From contig NZ_OY762657.1 in assembly GCF_963666255.1 (NCBI RefSeq), positions 1 to 64,000 of the forward strand: DNA of 64,000 nt. The letters run 5' to 3'. Both the position numbers and the translations under genes were made by a program. Below are positions 1-10,655 of the stretch, piece by piece; the first letter of the stretch is position 1; the number at the start of each line of letters is the position of its first letter. This stretch comes from an uncultured Propionivibrio sp. Lineage in GTDB: Bacteria > Pseudomonadota > Gammaproteobacteria > Burkholderiales > Rhodocyclaceae. The notes beneath the pieces were generated by a model that did not search any database, had not been told where the DNA came from, and saw only the letters and a list, made by a program, of their open reading frames with translations.

Positions 1-1
1 A

Positions 2-247
2 TCGCTGCGCACCGCCGCCGACCTGCTCGCCAGTGCCGAACAATCCGAACGCGTCGCGCTCGGCCGCTACCGGGCCGGCGTCGGCACCCTCATCGACCTG
101 CTCAACGCCCAGAGCGCGCTGGCCGCCGCCCGCGTCCAGCGTATCCAGGCCGCACTCGACTGGCATGTCTCGCGCGCCACGCTGGCCAAGGCCGTCGGCA
201 CGCTCGACCGCCGGTTGCTCACTTCCGCCGAACTCACCCTGCCATGA
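2..247 (+). CDS. Outer membrane efflux protein, TolC family (C-terminal fragment)
   Basis: The last 81 codons of a gene that begins outside the window. The reading frame opens at base 2 and ends in TGA that overlaps the next start codon (ATGA). The protein carries the typical C-terminal helix of TolC-family factors, with RYRAGVGTLIDLLNAQSALA followed by a long Ala/Arg/Gln-rich helix. This is the repeat-half motif seen in outer-membrane channel subunits of tripartite exporters. Its four-base overlap with a MacA-like adaptor and the following MacB-like genes makes it the outer-membrane partner of that exporter. The substrate cannot be told from this fragment. Confidence 0.85.
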   Translation, partial: SLRTAADLLASAEQSERVALGRYRAGVGTLIDLLNAQSALAAARVQRIQAALDWHVSRATLAKAVGTLDRRLLTSAELTLP

Positions 248-1448
248 AACCGATCGCCCGCATCGCTCTCGCCGCCCTCGCCGTCGTCGCTCTTGGCAGC
301 GGCGGCCTCGTCGCCTATCGACTCGCCAGCGCGCCGACCCCCGAACAGCGCTATCGCCTGCACACCGTCGACAAGGGCGACATCGTCCAGTCGGTCTCGG
401 CCAATGGCACGCTCAACCCGATCGTCCTCGTCAACGTCGGCACACAGGTCTCCGGCACCGTCACGCGGCTCTTCGTCGATTTCAATGACAAGGTCGAGAA
501 AGGCCAGGCGCTGCTCGAACTCGATCAATCGCTGTTTGCCGCCCAGGCACGCCAGTCCGAAGCCAACGTCATCAACATCCGGACCTCGCTCGACCTTGCC
601 CGCGCCACCGAAGCGCGCATGCAGACGCTGTTCGCGCAGGAATACGTTTCGCGCCAGGACCTTGACCAGGCCGTGCAGGCGCGCCAGTCGGCCGAAGCCC
701 AGTACGCCCAGGCCAAGGCCGCCGCCGACAAGGACCGCGTCAATCTCGGCTACACGACGATCCGCTCGCCCGTCTCGGGCATCGTCGTCGATCGCGTCGT
801 CGATCTCGGCCAGACCGTCGCCGCCAGCCTGCAGACGCCGACGCTGATCAAGATCGCCCAGGACCTGTCGGAAATGCGCATCGACACGAGTTTCGCCGAA
901 GCCGACGTCGGCAAGATCCGCGAAGGCCAGAAAGTACGCTTCACCGTCGACGCCTTCCCCGACCGCAGCTTCACCGGCGAAGTCCAGCAGGTGCGCATGA
1001 ACGCCACGGTGACGCAGAACGTCGTCACCTACAACGTGCGCATCTCGCTGCAGAATCCCGATCACATGCTGCTGCCCGGCATGACCGCCTACGTCAACAT
1101 CGCCGTCGCCCGGCGCGACGACGTCCTCGTCGTGCCCAACGCCGCGCTGCGCTTCAAGCCGGCCGACGCCGCCGACAAGCGCGAGGACGCAGCCGGCAAC
1201 AGCAATGGCAACGGCAGCCCCTCCGGCGAAGAAAGCCGCGCCAAGGGCCGCAAGCGCGACCAGCGCAGCGGCACCGTCTATGTCATCGACGGCAAGACGA
1301 TCAAACCGGTCGCCGTGCAGATCGGCATCACCGACAACCGCAACACCGAGATCAGCGGCGGCGACCTCAAGGCGGGCGACCGCGTCGTCGTCGGTGATGC
1401 GCCGGGCGCCGCCGGCAAGCCGAGCAGCGTCGGCGTAAGGCTGTTCTG

Positions 1449-1449
<1 letters not shown>
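244..1449 (+). CDS. MacA-like periplasmic adaptor subunit
   Basis: This 401-residue membrane-fusion protein should link an inner-membrane MacB-type ABC exporter to a TolC-type channel. An N-terminal signal-anchor spans about residues 7-25. It is followed by the HlyD/biotinyl-lipoyl half (VSANGTLNPIVLVNVGTQVS), an alpha-helical hairpin at about 100-165, the second lipoyl half (YTTIRSPVSGIVVDRVV) and the beta-barrel domain. A low-complexity, charged Asn/Gly/Ser/Lys insert at about 310-340 interrupts the membrane-proximal domain and is not typical of E. coli MacA. It overlaps the upstream TolC-like gene by four bases and the downstream ATPase gene by one base (TGATG), so translation is probably coupled. 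The transported substrate (macrolide, peptide, lipid or siderophore) is unknown. Confidence 0.88.
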
Positions 1450-3388
<1,939 letters not shown>

Positions 3389-3561
3389 GCGCGCCATCCA
3401 TGCTCATTGCATAGCGTTGGAATCAGCATTCCGGTTAAGAACGGTGGCATCGGGTAAAACACGGTAAGACTCGGTTGATCGCAATGCTGCGGCGATATTT
3501 CCGGCGCATAGTACGGGCGTCCTCATGACGTACCCCGTATATCCGATGGAGCATATTACCG

Positions 3562-3879
3562 ATGAAACCGATCCTTTCCCTGTTGATCCTGCCAAGCATT
3601 TTTGCCGCCGCCGCTGCCTGCGCGGCCGACACGGCACCGGCCAGTGCCGTTTCCGTACCGCCACCGCCGCCAATGCATCACCGGCATGGCGACATGAAAG
3701 GCCCTCCCCCCTTCGACCCGGCGCTGTGTCAAGGCAAGGCGCCCGGAACAGCGATCGAGCTGCGCATGCCTGACGGCGGCCTCTTGCGCGGCAGCTGCCA
3801 ACTCGTCTTCCTGCCCGATATGCCGGGACCAACGCCGGCACCGGGCAAGGTTCCCCCGACGGGCGACAAACGCCCCTGA
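3562..3879 (+). CDS. Small secreted Pro/His-rich protein of unknown function
   Basis: A 105-residue protein whose first 22 residues form a good Sec signal peptide (MKPILSLLILPSIFAAAAAC, cleavage near ACAAD). A cysteine at the end of the hydrophobic stretch could also act as a lipobox, but the context is not ideal. The mature part is low in complexity. It has a run of prolines followed by MHHRHGDM, and two cysteines (ALCQGK and RGSCQLV) that could form a disulfide. The His/Met cluster hints at metal binding, but this is only inference. GGAG lies 11 bases before the ATG. I recognise no family. Confidence 0.6.
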   Translation: MKPILSLLILPSIFAAAAACAADTAPASAVSVPPPPPMHHRHGDMKGPPPFDPALCQGKAPGTAIELRMPDGGLLRGSCQLVFLPDMPGPTPAPGKVPPTGDKRP

Positions 3880-3976
3880 GCGGACCGGCAACCCGACCGG
3901 ACGGGAATCCGGTCGGCGCCCCGCTCATGCCTGGAAAACAGCCTTGACGCCATGCAAATTGGCAACGATACTGTTT

Positions 3977-4007
3977 TTGACAGATGCGTAACGCATTGTC
4001 GTGTCAA
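3977..4007. promoter_or_regulatory. Nested inverted repeat upstream of chemoreceptor gene
   Basis: TTGACA at 3977-3982 pairs with TGTCAA at 4002-4007. Between them lies a perfect palindrome ATGCGTaACGCAT (3984-3996). The arrangement sits about 150 bases before the chemoreceptor start in the 274-base gap after the small secreted protein. It looks like a dimeric-regulator operator, but the binding protein is unknown. I see no convincing flagellar sigma-28 promoter in this gap. Confidence 0.35.
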
Positions 4008-4153
4008 TAAAAAATCAGAAGCACCGGGGGAAGTCAAAAGAAGATCGCCACACCGCACACCGCGGCGTCGCCGCACAGCTATTCGCCGCACAGCCATACC
4101 ACCGCATAGACCGCCCCCGGTACCCAAGAATATTTCATGGGAGGGGTTGAGCC

Positions 4154-6100
4154 ATGGTCGTGACAAACTGGTCTGTACGCAAGAAGCTCCTGGTCGGTGT
4201 TGGCATTGTCATCGTCATCTCACTGCTGGCGACGGGAAGAATCTCGGCGCAGATGTTCAAGGCCGCGCTCACCGAGCGTCTTGAAAATTACGAGATGGTG
4301 CGAACCGTCGAGGCGATCCGCAACGATCTGGACAAGTCACTCTCGGTGCCCCTCGCCCAGACCCGCGCGCTGGCCAGCAACACCTTCCTGCTCGACTGGA
4401 TGGCCGCCGGCGAACCCGTTTCCGGCATCGAAACCTGGAAGAAATACGCAAAAAGCATCAAATCGGGTACCGGCGCCATGATGGTGAGTTGGGTATCCGA
4501 GGCGACGCTGAGCTACTACGACGATGACAAAGGTCTTGCCCGGAAGCTCTCCATCGACGGGAAGGACCACTGGTTCAAGGCGTTTCTGGATAGCGGCAAG
4601 TCGCATGATTTCAATCTGGGCGTCGAGGAAGGCAAAGCCAGCGTGATGATGTTCATCAACGCGCTGGCCAAGGACGATCGAGGACATCGCGCCTCCGCCA
4701 GCCTCGGCATCGACATGACTGAAATGGCCGAGCGCGTACGCAAGCTGACGGTCGGGCAGACAGGACAGGTCTTTGTCGTCGACCAGTCCGGGAAAATACA
4801 GATCCACCGCAATCCCGCGCTCGTCAAAGTGGATAACAAGGTGGACATTCACGGTCTTCCAGAATTCTCCGCGATTGCCAACACGCTGCTCACCAAGGGC
4901 AACTTCAATCTCGCGCGCTACCGGGGCGAGCACGGTGACATGATCATCGTTTCAAGCTACATCCCGAGCGCCGACTGGTTTGTCATGGTCGACATCTCGG
5001 AAGAGGAGGTCTACGGGCCGATCGACCGATCATTGGGGGTGCTCCTGCTGATCGACATCGTCGTATTGCTGGCTTCGCTTCTGCTCATCTACGTCATCCT
5101 CCGTTCGATCACCGGGCCTTTGGCCAAACTGCGCGATGCGATGCAGGCGCTGACGAGCGGAAACGGCGACCTGAGACAACGACTGGAAGCCACGAACAAC
5201 GACGAGGTCGGTCAGATTGCGCGCAGTTTCAACACGTTCATGGAGCAACTGCATGGCATGCTCATGAACGTGCACACGCAGACCGACACGCTCAACCAGA
5301 GTGTCAATGACATCGGCACAATCGCGCAGCATCTTTCCAATGATTCGCAAACGACATCGAACCTGGCGGCAAGCACGGCGGCGACGATCGACAGGATCAC
5401 CGTCAGCGTCTCGCTGATCGCCGAAAACACCAGCGAGGCAACCCGCTCCGTCGAAAAGGCCGGGCAGCTTTCGATCGAAAATGCCAATTCGGTCAGCAGG
5501 GTCTCGGGCGAAATCAGCCGCGTCGTCGGTGCCATGAACGAACTTGCCAATGTCGTCAGGGAACTCGATGCGCGCTCGACGCGGATCGGTTCGATCACCG
5601 GCGTCATCAAGGAAATTTCCGACCAGACCAATCTGCTGGCCCTGAATGCCGCGATCGAGGCAGCACGGGCCGGAGAACAGGGTCGCGGCTTCGCGGTCGT
5701 CGCCGACGAGGTGCGCAAACTGGCCGAACGCACGGGCAAGGCCACGATCGAGATCGACGAGATGGTCGGCTCGATGCGTACCCAGTCGTCGCAAGCCATG
5801 GACCACGTCGAACAAACGCATCATGTCGTCAATTCGAGCGTATCGATGGTCGACGACGTCCTGCGCCAGATCGGCGAGATTCAGGAGACCATGCAGACGA
5901 TCATCAGCAAGACGCGCGAGATTCGGGATTCCGCGGCCGAACAGTCGCGGGCGACGGAATCAATGGCAGAAGCCGCCGAAGCGATGACGGTGCAGGCAAG
6001 GAACGAGGACGTCGAAATCCAGAACGCAAGCCAGGTCATCTCCAACCTGGAGCGCCTGACCCGCGAACTGCGCGGCGTCGTCGCCAGTTTCCAGCTCTAG
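4154..6100 (+). CDS. Methyl-accepting chemotaxis protein with periplasmic Cache domain
   Basis: A 648-residue chemoreceptor. TM1 is at about residues 12-32, a periplasmic dCache/PDC-type sensor at about 40-285, TM2 at 294-316, a HAMP domain at about 317-370 and the cytoplasmic signalling helices at about 400-645. The highly conserved hairpin tip reads [20 protein letters not shown] then [16 protein letters not shown]. This is the CheA/CheW contact region. There is no C-terminal CheR-tethering pentapeptide; the protein ends VVASFQL. The ATG is preceded by GGGAGGGG. Cache receptors commonly bind amino or organic acids. The ligand here is unknown. Confidence 0.95.
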   Translation: MVVTNWSVRKKLLVGVGIVIVISLLATGRISAQMFKAALTERLENYEMVRTVEAIRNDLDKSLSVPLAQTRALASNTFLLDWMAAGEPVSGIETWKKYAKSIKSGTGAMMVSWVSEATLSYYDDDKGLARKLSIDGKDHWFKAFLDSGKSHDFNLGVEEGKASVMMFINALAKDDRGHRASASLGIDMTEMAERVRKLTVGQTGQVFVVDQSGKIQIHRNPALVKVDNKVDIHGLPEFSAIANTLLTKGNFNLARYRGEHGDMIIVSSYIPSADWFVMVDISEEEVYGPIDRSLGVLLLIDIVVLLASLLLIYVILRSITGPLAKLRDAMQALTSGNGDLRQRLEATNNDEVGQIARSFNTFMEQLHGMLMNVHTQTDTLNQSVNDIGTIAQHLSNDSQTTSNLAASTAATIDRITVSVSLIAENTSEATRSVEKAGQLSIENANSVSRVSGEISRVVGAMNELANVVRELDARSTRIGSITGVIKEISDQTNLLALNAAIEAARAGEQGRGFAVVADEVRKLAERTGKATIEIDEMVGSMRTQSSQAMDHVEQTHHVVNSSVSMVDDVLRQIGEIQETMQTIISKTREIRDSAAEQSRATESMAEAAEAMTVQARNEDVEIQNASQVISNLERLTRELRGVVASFQL

Positions 6101-6121
6101 CACTGGCACGGCGACGCCGGA

Positions 6122-6160
6122 GCGGCATCAGGCGCCGGCATGGCAGGCGCCTGATGCCGC
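6122..6160. terminator. Perfect 15-bp hairpin between convergent genes
   Basis: The left arm GCGGCATCAGGCGCC (6122-6136) is perfectly complementary to 6146-6160, with a nine-base loop. It lies between the chemoreceptor stop (6100) and the stop of the minus-strand PEPCK-like gene (6170). It probably acts as a bidirectional terminator. There is no T-run on either side, so mRNA stabilisation is an alternative. Confidence 0.6.
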
Positions 6161-6169
6161 TGGCGGCGC

Positions 6170-9100
6170 TTACTTCACGCCGAGCGGCTGAACGCCGAGT
6201 GTGCCGACCAGGCTGGAACGATAGTCACCGCCGCCGACCCGCACGCGTTCGGCTTGCACCTGGGCGCGACGGGCAACCAGGCCAAGCCGGGTCACGACTT
6301 CGCCGTTGTCGGCGGCATCGATGAAGTCGTAGAGACTGGCCACCGCCTGCTTGAGCCGCGCCTCGTCGCCCTGCTGCTTGGCGTCGAGCCGCGCCGCGTA
6401 CCAGTCGCTCGCCAGTACGCTCTCGCGCGTGAATTGCGCGCGCACTTGCGGGGCGTCGAGCCCGTAACCCTCGGCCGTCTTGCCGTAGGCCATGATTTCG
6501 AGCAAGGCCTTGAGCGGCGGACACGCCAGCGCAATGGTGCCATCCTTGAAATAACTTTCGGCGACGCGCTGATGCGTGGCGACGATGTTGGCCATGCTTT
6601 CGGCAAACACGTCCATATCCTGCAATTCCGGGCGCAGCATCTCATCAGTGAAGACCGAGTGCGGATGCAGGAAAATGCGACCGAAATAGATCGTCGCGAA
6701 GCGCGCCGTCATGCGGTAGCCGAGACGGCTGGCCAGCACCGGCTTGCCCTTGTGCTCGAAGTCGGCGACGCGTTCGAGCGCGCCCAGCGCAATCAGGTTC
6801 TCGGCACTGCGCTCCTCCGGGCTCATGCGCGCGAAGACTTCCGGAACGAGCAGGCTGACGTCATGATCGACGCGCACGTTCGGACCGACGTAGCCGGCAC
6901 TCGACACCCAGCCGTCATAACCGGTGATAGCGAAGGAGACGAAGGCCGCGTTGAGGTCGATGACGGCCGGCAGGGCGTTGAACGGCCCTTTGGTCAGCGC
7001 GCCTTCGGACCCGGCACCGGTCGTCGACGGCGACTTGCCGGTCATCGAGCTGATGAACTCGATGAAGAGTTCGGGCAGTTCCATGTAATGCAGCGGGTTG
7101 TAGGTACACAGCGGCCGCACGCCCTCCTCGGGCGGATTGTTGCGGCGACCGGCGGCGACGACGTGCACCGGCGTCACCATCGGCACCTGCACCGACTGTT
7201 TGCGGAAGAGCCGCATCGCCAGTTCCGCCGAGGCGGGCGCCTGAGGATTGGCGACATCGGGACGCAGTTGCAGGTAGCGCGGGTTCTTCGACGGCTTGCC
7301 ATCGACCATGCGCGGATGCGCCGAGGACACGAAGTACTGCGGCGAGGCCCCTTCAGGCGCGCCGGCGGCACCGGCGATCAGGCGCTGCATCGGCTCGGTA
7401 TAGGCCGAAAAACCGATGACATCGTCAACGAGCTCCTGCGCGTCGTTCTTGTTGAGCGGCTCGAAGTTGGAGATGAAGGTATCGGGTTCAGCGATATCGG
7501 CTTCGGCCTGATGGTCGTAGCCACGATGGATCGCGTCGTCCGGACGCTGGAACAGGCGCCGTTCGCAGTTCTGGATGATCTTGCGCGAAAGATCGCCGCC
7601 GGCGCCCGGCACGACGCCCGCCGGTGCGACAACGCTGGCGGTGATGTCGTCCTCGGTCTGCACCTTGAAGGCCGGGTGGAAGTCATGGCGCAGGCAGAAA
7701 ATCCGCCACGAACCGTCCTTCTGGAAACCGACGCGCAGCGTATTGGCGACGAGCTTGTTACCGTCGAGGCGCAGCGCATTGCCGAGCCGGCCGTTGATGA
7801 TGTCGACGGAATAGTGGCTGCGCCAGTCGTTGCCCCATTCGGGCTTGTGATAACGCTTGACGACGAAGACGAGTTCCTTGACGTGCTGCGGAATCGCGTT
7901 GAGCCAGGCATTGTATTCGTCGGTGTAGTCGACGCTCGGCGTCATCAGCTTGATGACGCTGCCCATCGAGCGCGCGGCGCTGAGGATCAGCCGGTGGTCG
8001 ATGCCGTTCTTCTTGGGATCGCGGAAACGATCGGAGAAATCGCGCGCGAAAATCTCGGTCACCGCGTCCATGTCCTTCTCGAGGTCGGCGACATAGACGG
8101 CGCCGGCCAGAATCGCGTCCGACAAGGCTTTCGAGATTTCCGACTTGCCGCCGCCCGAGACCGTGCTCGGCTTGTGGCAGGAGGTGACTTCCGGCGAGGT
8201 ACCGACAAGGCTCCACACGCGCCGGTCGGGACTCGTCGGCTCCATGTGGATGCGGTAGCCGTTCGGCCCCATATAGGTCTTGTCGGCGCGCAACTTGATC
8301 GATGCGCGCGTGCCATCGGCCCGCTCCCACGACACCGTCTGCGTGCGCAGGCTGTAGGTCGATTTTTCCGGCACCAGCACAATGTGCGGCTGCTCGCAAT
8401 CGAGCGCATAACCTTCGGGCTGCGGCGCGAAACGCTGCGGATCGCGCGCCAGCACATCGGCGAGCTTGTAATTGTCGCCCGCCGAACTATCGACGTATTC
8501 GAGACCTTCGTTATAGCTCGGGAAGACGAGCGCGCCGCCGGCGTGTTCCTCTTCGGCGAGACCATAGAGGTTGGCCGAATAGCTGATCTGCGTCTTGACT
8601 TCCTTCTTGCAGTAGCCGAAGTAGTTGTCGGCGATCACCGTGACGATGACGCCGCGCGCATCGCGGGCGCAGATCTTGAACGCGCTGCCGTTGTTGTACA
8701 GCTCGGTATCGCTCTTGTAGCACATGCCGTCACGGCGCTGACGCTCGGTCGCGTCGTCCCAGTGCGGCAGGCCGAGCAGGTGCTTCGGCACATGCGTGAG
8801 GTGCGGCGCCAGGATGACGCAGCCGGTGTGGCCGGTCCAGCCGTCCGGATCGAGCGAGGCGTCGTTCTCGGGCAGGTAGGGATCGCCGCCGTTGCCGAAG
8901 ATGCTCTCGACGAAATCGAGGTTGGAAACCAACCCGCCGGGCACGAAGAAACGGATCTCCATGCGCTTCTCGGTCGTGAATCCGGGCACCGCCGGCACCA
9001 CCAGCGGCCGCAGCAACAGCGAGACGAAGCAGGCGCCGGGCGTGGCAGCATTGGCCGTGTAGGGCAAGCGCATCGAATCCTCGGGCGGCGTCAGCGCGAT

Positions 9101-9643
9101 CGACAGGAGCTTCGAAAAGGCAATCTTCGGCACTTCGAGCTTGTCGTCCGGTGTCGGCAGACCACCCTCGACGACGTGGAAAACACCGGCGGTCGTGCGC
9201 CGGTCGTTGGCCGGATTGTGCAGCACGCCGTTGCGCAGGCGATAACTCGACAGCAGCGGCGACTTGAATTTGTCGGCGTCATGCGGCAGCGACAGCCCGC
9301 GTGCCAGCCCGGCCTGATCGAGCACCAGCGTCCGACGCGGCAGCGACGGCGCCGAACCGGTGTCGGCCAGGTATTCCTTGAGAAAGTTCTGAATCCGCGC
9401 ATCGGTCGCGCAGAGCCGGTCCGACAGGCGCCGGCTGAGCTCGCGCTGACGCGCCAGAATCGGTGAAACCAGGCTCGAAATATCCCCACCGCGCGCGCCG
9501 TCGCTCAACGGCAGATCAAGGAGCGCCAGGCGCAGATTGATGGCGGCATGAAGGTCCTCCCCACACAGCGAAGGCGCATTCGACATAGTTGCTTTTGCAG
9601 CGACATCCATAGTTCGCATCCAATCAACATAACAAGAAAACAT
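6170..9643 (-). CDS. Probable diphosphate (PPi)-type phosphoenolpyruvate carboxykinase
   Basis: A very large soluble protein of up to 1157 residues with no signal peptide or membrane segment. Its size and motifs resemble PPi-dependent PEPCK, described from Entamoeba and Propionibacterium. That enzyme interconverts oxaloacetate plus PPi with PEP, CO2 and phosphate, and is far larger than GTP- or ATP-dependent PEPCK. Visible landmarks are a P-loop-like SGGGKSEISK (about residue 496) and a conserved-looking segment SPSTTGAGSEGALTKGPFNA (about residue 896). Family assignment is from memory of length and motif pattern, not a search. Several in-frame ATGs compete (9643, 9619, 9610, 9586). GGAG lies four bases before the first. 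The gene stands alone, divergent from the carbonic anhydrase gene, which may matter because both act on the CO2/bicarbonate pool. Confidence 0.6.
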   Translation of the reverse strand: MFSCYVDWMRTMDVAAKATMSNAPSLCGEDLHAAINLRLALLDLPLSDGARGGDISSLVSPILARQRELSRRLSDRLCATDARIQNFLKEYLADTGSAPSLPRRTLVLDQAGLARGLSLPHDADKFKSPLLSSYRLRNGVLHNPANDRRTTAGVFHVVEGGLPTPDDKLEVPKIAFSKLLSIALTPPEDSMRLPYTANAATPGACFVSLLLRPLVVPAVPGFTTEKRMEIRFFVPGGLVSNLDFVESIFGNGGDPYLPENDASLDPDGWTGHTGCVILAPHLTHVPKHLLGLPHWDDATERQRRDGMCYKSDTELYNNGSAFKICARDARGVIVTVIADNYFGYCKKEVKTQISYSANLYGLAEEEHAGGALVFPSYNEGLEYVDSSAGDNYKLADVLARDPQRFAPQPEGYALDCEQPHIVLVPEKSTYSLRTQTVSWERADGTRASIKLRADKTYMGPNGYRIHMEPTSPDRRVWSLVGTSPEVTSCHKPSTVSGGGKSEISKALSDAILAGAVYVADLEKDMDAVTEIFARDFSDRFRDPKKNGIDHRLILSAARSMGSVIKLMTPSVDYTDEYNAWLNAIPQHVKELVFVVKRYHKPEWGNDWRSHYSVDIINGRLGNALRLDGNKLVANTLRVGFQKDGSWRIFCLRHDFHPAFKVQTEDDITASVVAPAGVVPGAGGDLSRKIIQNCERRLFQRPDDAIHRGYDHQAEADIAEPDTFISNFEPLNKNDAQELVDDVIGFSAYTEPMQRLIAGAAGAPEGASPQYFVSSAHPRMVDGKPSKNPRYLQLRPDVANPQAPASAELAMRLFRKQSVQVPMVTPVHVVAAGRRNNPPEEGVRPLCTYNPLHYMELPELFIEFISSMTGKSPSTTGAGSEGALTKGPFNALPAVIDLNAAFVSFAITGYDGWVSSAGYVGPNVRVDHDVSLLVPEVFARMSPEERSAENLIALGALERVADFEHKGKPVLASRLGYRMTARFATIYFGRIFLHPHSVFTDEMLRPELQDMDVFAESMANIVATHQRVAESYFKDGTIALACPPLKALLEIMAYGKTAEGYGLDAPQVRAQFTRESVLASDWYAARLDAKQQGDEARLKQAVASLYDFIDAADNGEVVTRLGLVARRAQVQAERVRVGGGDYRSSLVGTLGVQPLGVK

Positions 9644-9675
9644 GACTCTCCGCGCGTTCGAACACGGAGCAAGAC

Positions 9676-9692
9676 CCGGCAGACCCTGCCGG
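9676..9692 (-). other. Leader hairpin upstream of the PEPCK-like gene
   Basis: A perfect 7-bp stem with a 3-base loop (CCGGCAG/CTGCCGG) sits about 33 bases upstream of the first possible ATG of the minus-strand PEPCK-like gene. It may lie in its 5' untranslated region. A regulatory role is only a suggestion. Confidence 0.3.
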
Positions 9693-9822
9693 CCGACCTC
9701 ACCTAAAATGGCCTGACCAGTTTACCACATTCAAACTTCCATACAAGTTACCGTAACATGAAATCGCCACAACGCCAAAAGCCCCTTTGGCGACACGGAT
9801 TACCGCCAGCCACGGCAAGGCT

Positions 9823-9850
9823 TTGCCGGCATCGGCACCGGCAGCTATAC
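9823..9850 (+). promoter_or_regulatory. Putative sigma-70 promoter for gamma carbonic anhydrase gene
   Basis: TTGCCG (9823-9828) and TATACT (9845-9850) are separated by 16 bases, about 70 bases before the ATG at 9919. Both boxes deviate from consensus, so this is a reasonable but unproven promoter. Confidence 0.4.
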
Positions 9851-9918
9851 TGGCCTCCCCAAGCACGCCCGGTGCCGGACGCCGGGCACATCCAACCCTT
9901 CAGAACTTCATCGCCACC

Positions 9919-10440
9919 ATGCCTGTTTACGCCCTCGGCCCCCTGGCCCCCGAACTCGATCCGCAGAGCTGGATCGCCCCCAATGCCACCGTCATCGCCC
10001 AGGTCGTCCTCGGGAAGAACGCCTCGATCTGGTGGAACTGCACCGTCCGCGGCGACACCGACCGCATCATCATCGGCGAGGGCACCAACATTCAGGACGG
10101 CAGCATCATCCACACCAACCGTGGCATCGTCGTCACGCTCGGCGAGCGCGTCACTGTCGGCCATGGCGTCATTCTGCACGGCTGCACGATCGGCGATCAT
10201 TGCCTGATCGGCATGGGCGCGACCATCCTCAACCGCGTCAGCGTCGGGCGCAACAGCATTGTCGGTGCTCATTCGCTGCTGCCCGAAGGCAAGCAATATC
10301 CGGAACGCTCGCTGATCATGGGTTCGCCCGGAAAAGTCGTGCGCGAATTGACCGACGAGGAAGTGGCGCGACTGCCCGACAGCGCCGAACGCTACATCGT
10401 CAACTGGAATCGCTACCGCAACGAACTGGCCCCCGCCTGA
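9919..10440 (+). CDS. Gamma-class carbonic anhydrase family protein
   Basis: A 173-residue left-handed beta-helix (hexapeptide-repeat) protein of the YrdA/PaaY/CaiE group, homologous to gamma carbonic anhydrase, which hydrates CO2 to bicarbonate in the cytoplasm. Repeats run from APNATVIAQVVLGKNASIWW to about residue 140, followed by a C-terminal helix. The three metal-ligand histidines expected for the family are present, one in SIIHTNRG and two in TVGHGVILHGC. The frame stays open 44 codons upstream, but the ATG at 9919 (MPVYALGP) starts the conserved fold. Not every member of this group has measurable anhydrase activity. Confidence 0.88.
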   Translation: MPVYALGPLAPELDPQSWIAPNATVIAQVVLGKNASIWWNCTVRGDTDRIIIGEGTNIQDGSIIHTNRGIVVTLGERVTVGHGVILHGCTIGDHCLIGMGATILNRVSVGRNSIVGAHSLLPEGKQYPERSLIMGSPGKVVRELTDEEVARLPDSAERYIVNWNRYRNELAPA

Positions 10441-10451
10441 AGAACTTCGTA

Positions 10452-10495
10452 CGGATTTCCGAATGATTTTAACGTCATTAATCCGGATTTCCGAA
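10452..10495. promoter_or_regulatory. Tandem 12-bp repeats, candidate DctD binding sites
   Basis: CGGATTTCCGAA occurs twice, at 10452-10463 and 10484-10495. The copies are 32 bases apart, about three helical turns, and lie 60-105 bases upstream of a -24/-12 promoter. Tandem upstream sites are the known arrangement for DctD at dctA promoters. An IHF-like sequence (TCAACAAGTTG, 10532-10542) lies between the repeats and the promoter. Confidence 0.6.
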
Positions 10496-10557
10496 CGACT
10501 GTATGGGTGCCGGCAAAAAACCAAAACAGCTTCAACAAGTTGCATGACTAACACAGC

Positions 10558-10573
10558 TGGCATAAACCGTGCT
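10558..10573 (+). promoter_or_regulatory. Sigma-54 (-24/-12) promoter of the dicarboxylate symporter gene
   Basis: TGGCATAAACCGTGCT matches the sigma-54 consensus, with the invariant GG and GC dinucleotides separated by exactly ten bases. It lies 82 bases before the symporter start and downstream of the tandem repeats. It fits activation by the DctB/DctD pair encoded just downstream. Confidence 0.75.
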
Positions 10574-10655
10574 CTAATTGGCTGCGCTGCAGGTCGGGCT
10601 GCTCTGGTCGGCCAGCAACCTTGTGTGTAAAACAATTTAACTTAGGAGAGTGTCA

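Noticed and set aside
6254-9466. Open frame of over 1000 codons on the plus strand opposite the PEPCK-like gene
   Set aside because: It is Arg/His/Gly-rich without domain motifs, and mirrors codon-position GC bias of the real minus-strand gene. An antisense shadow.
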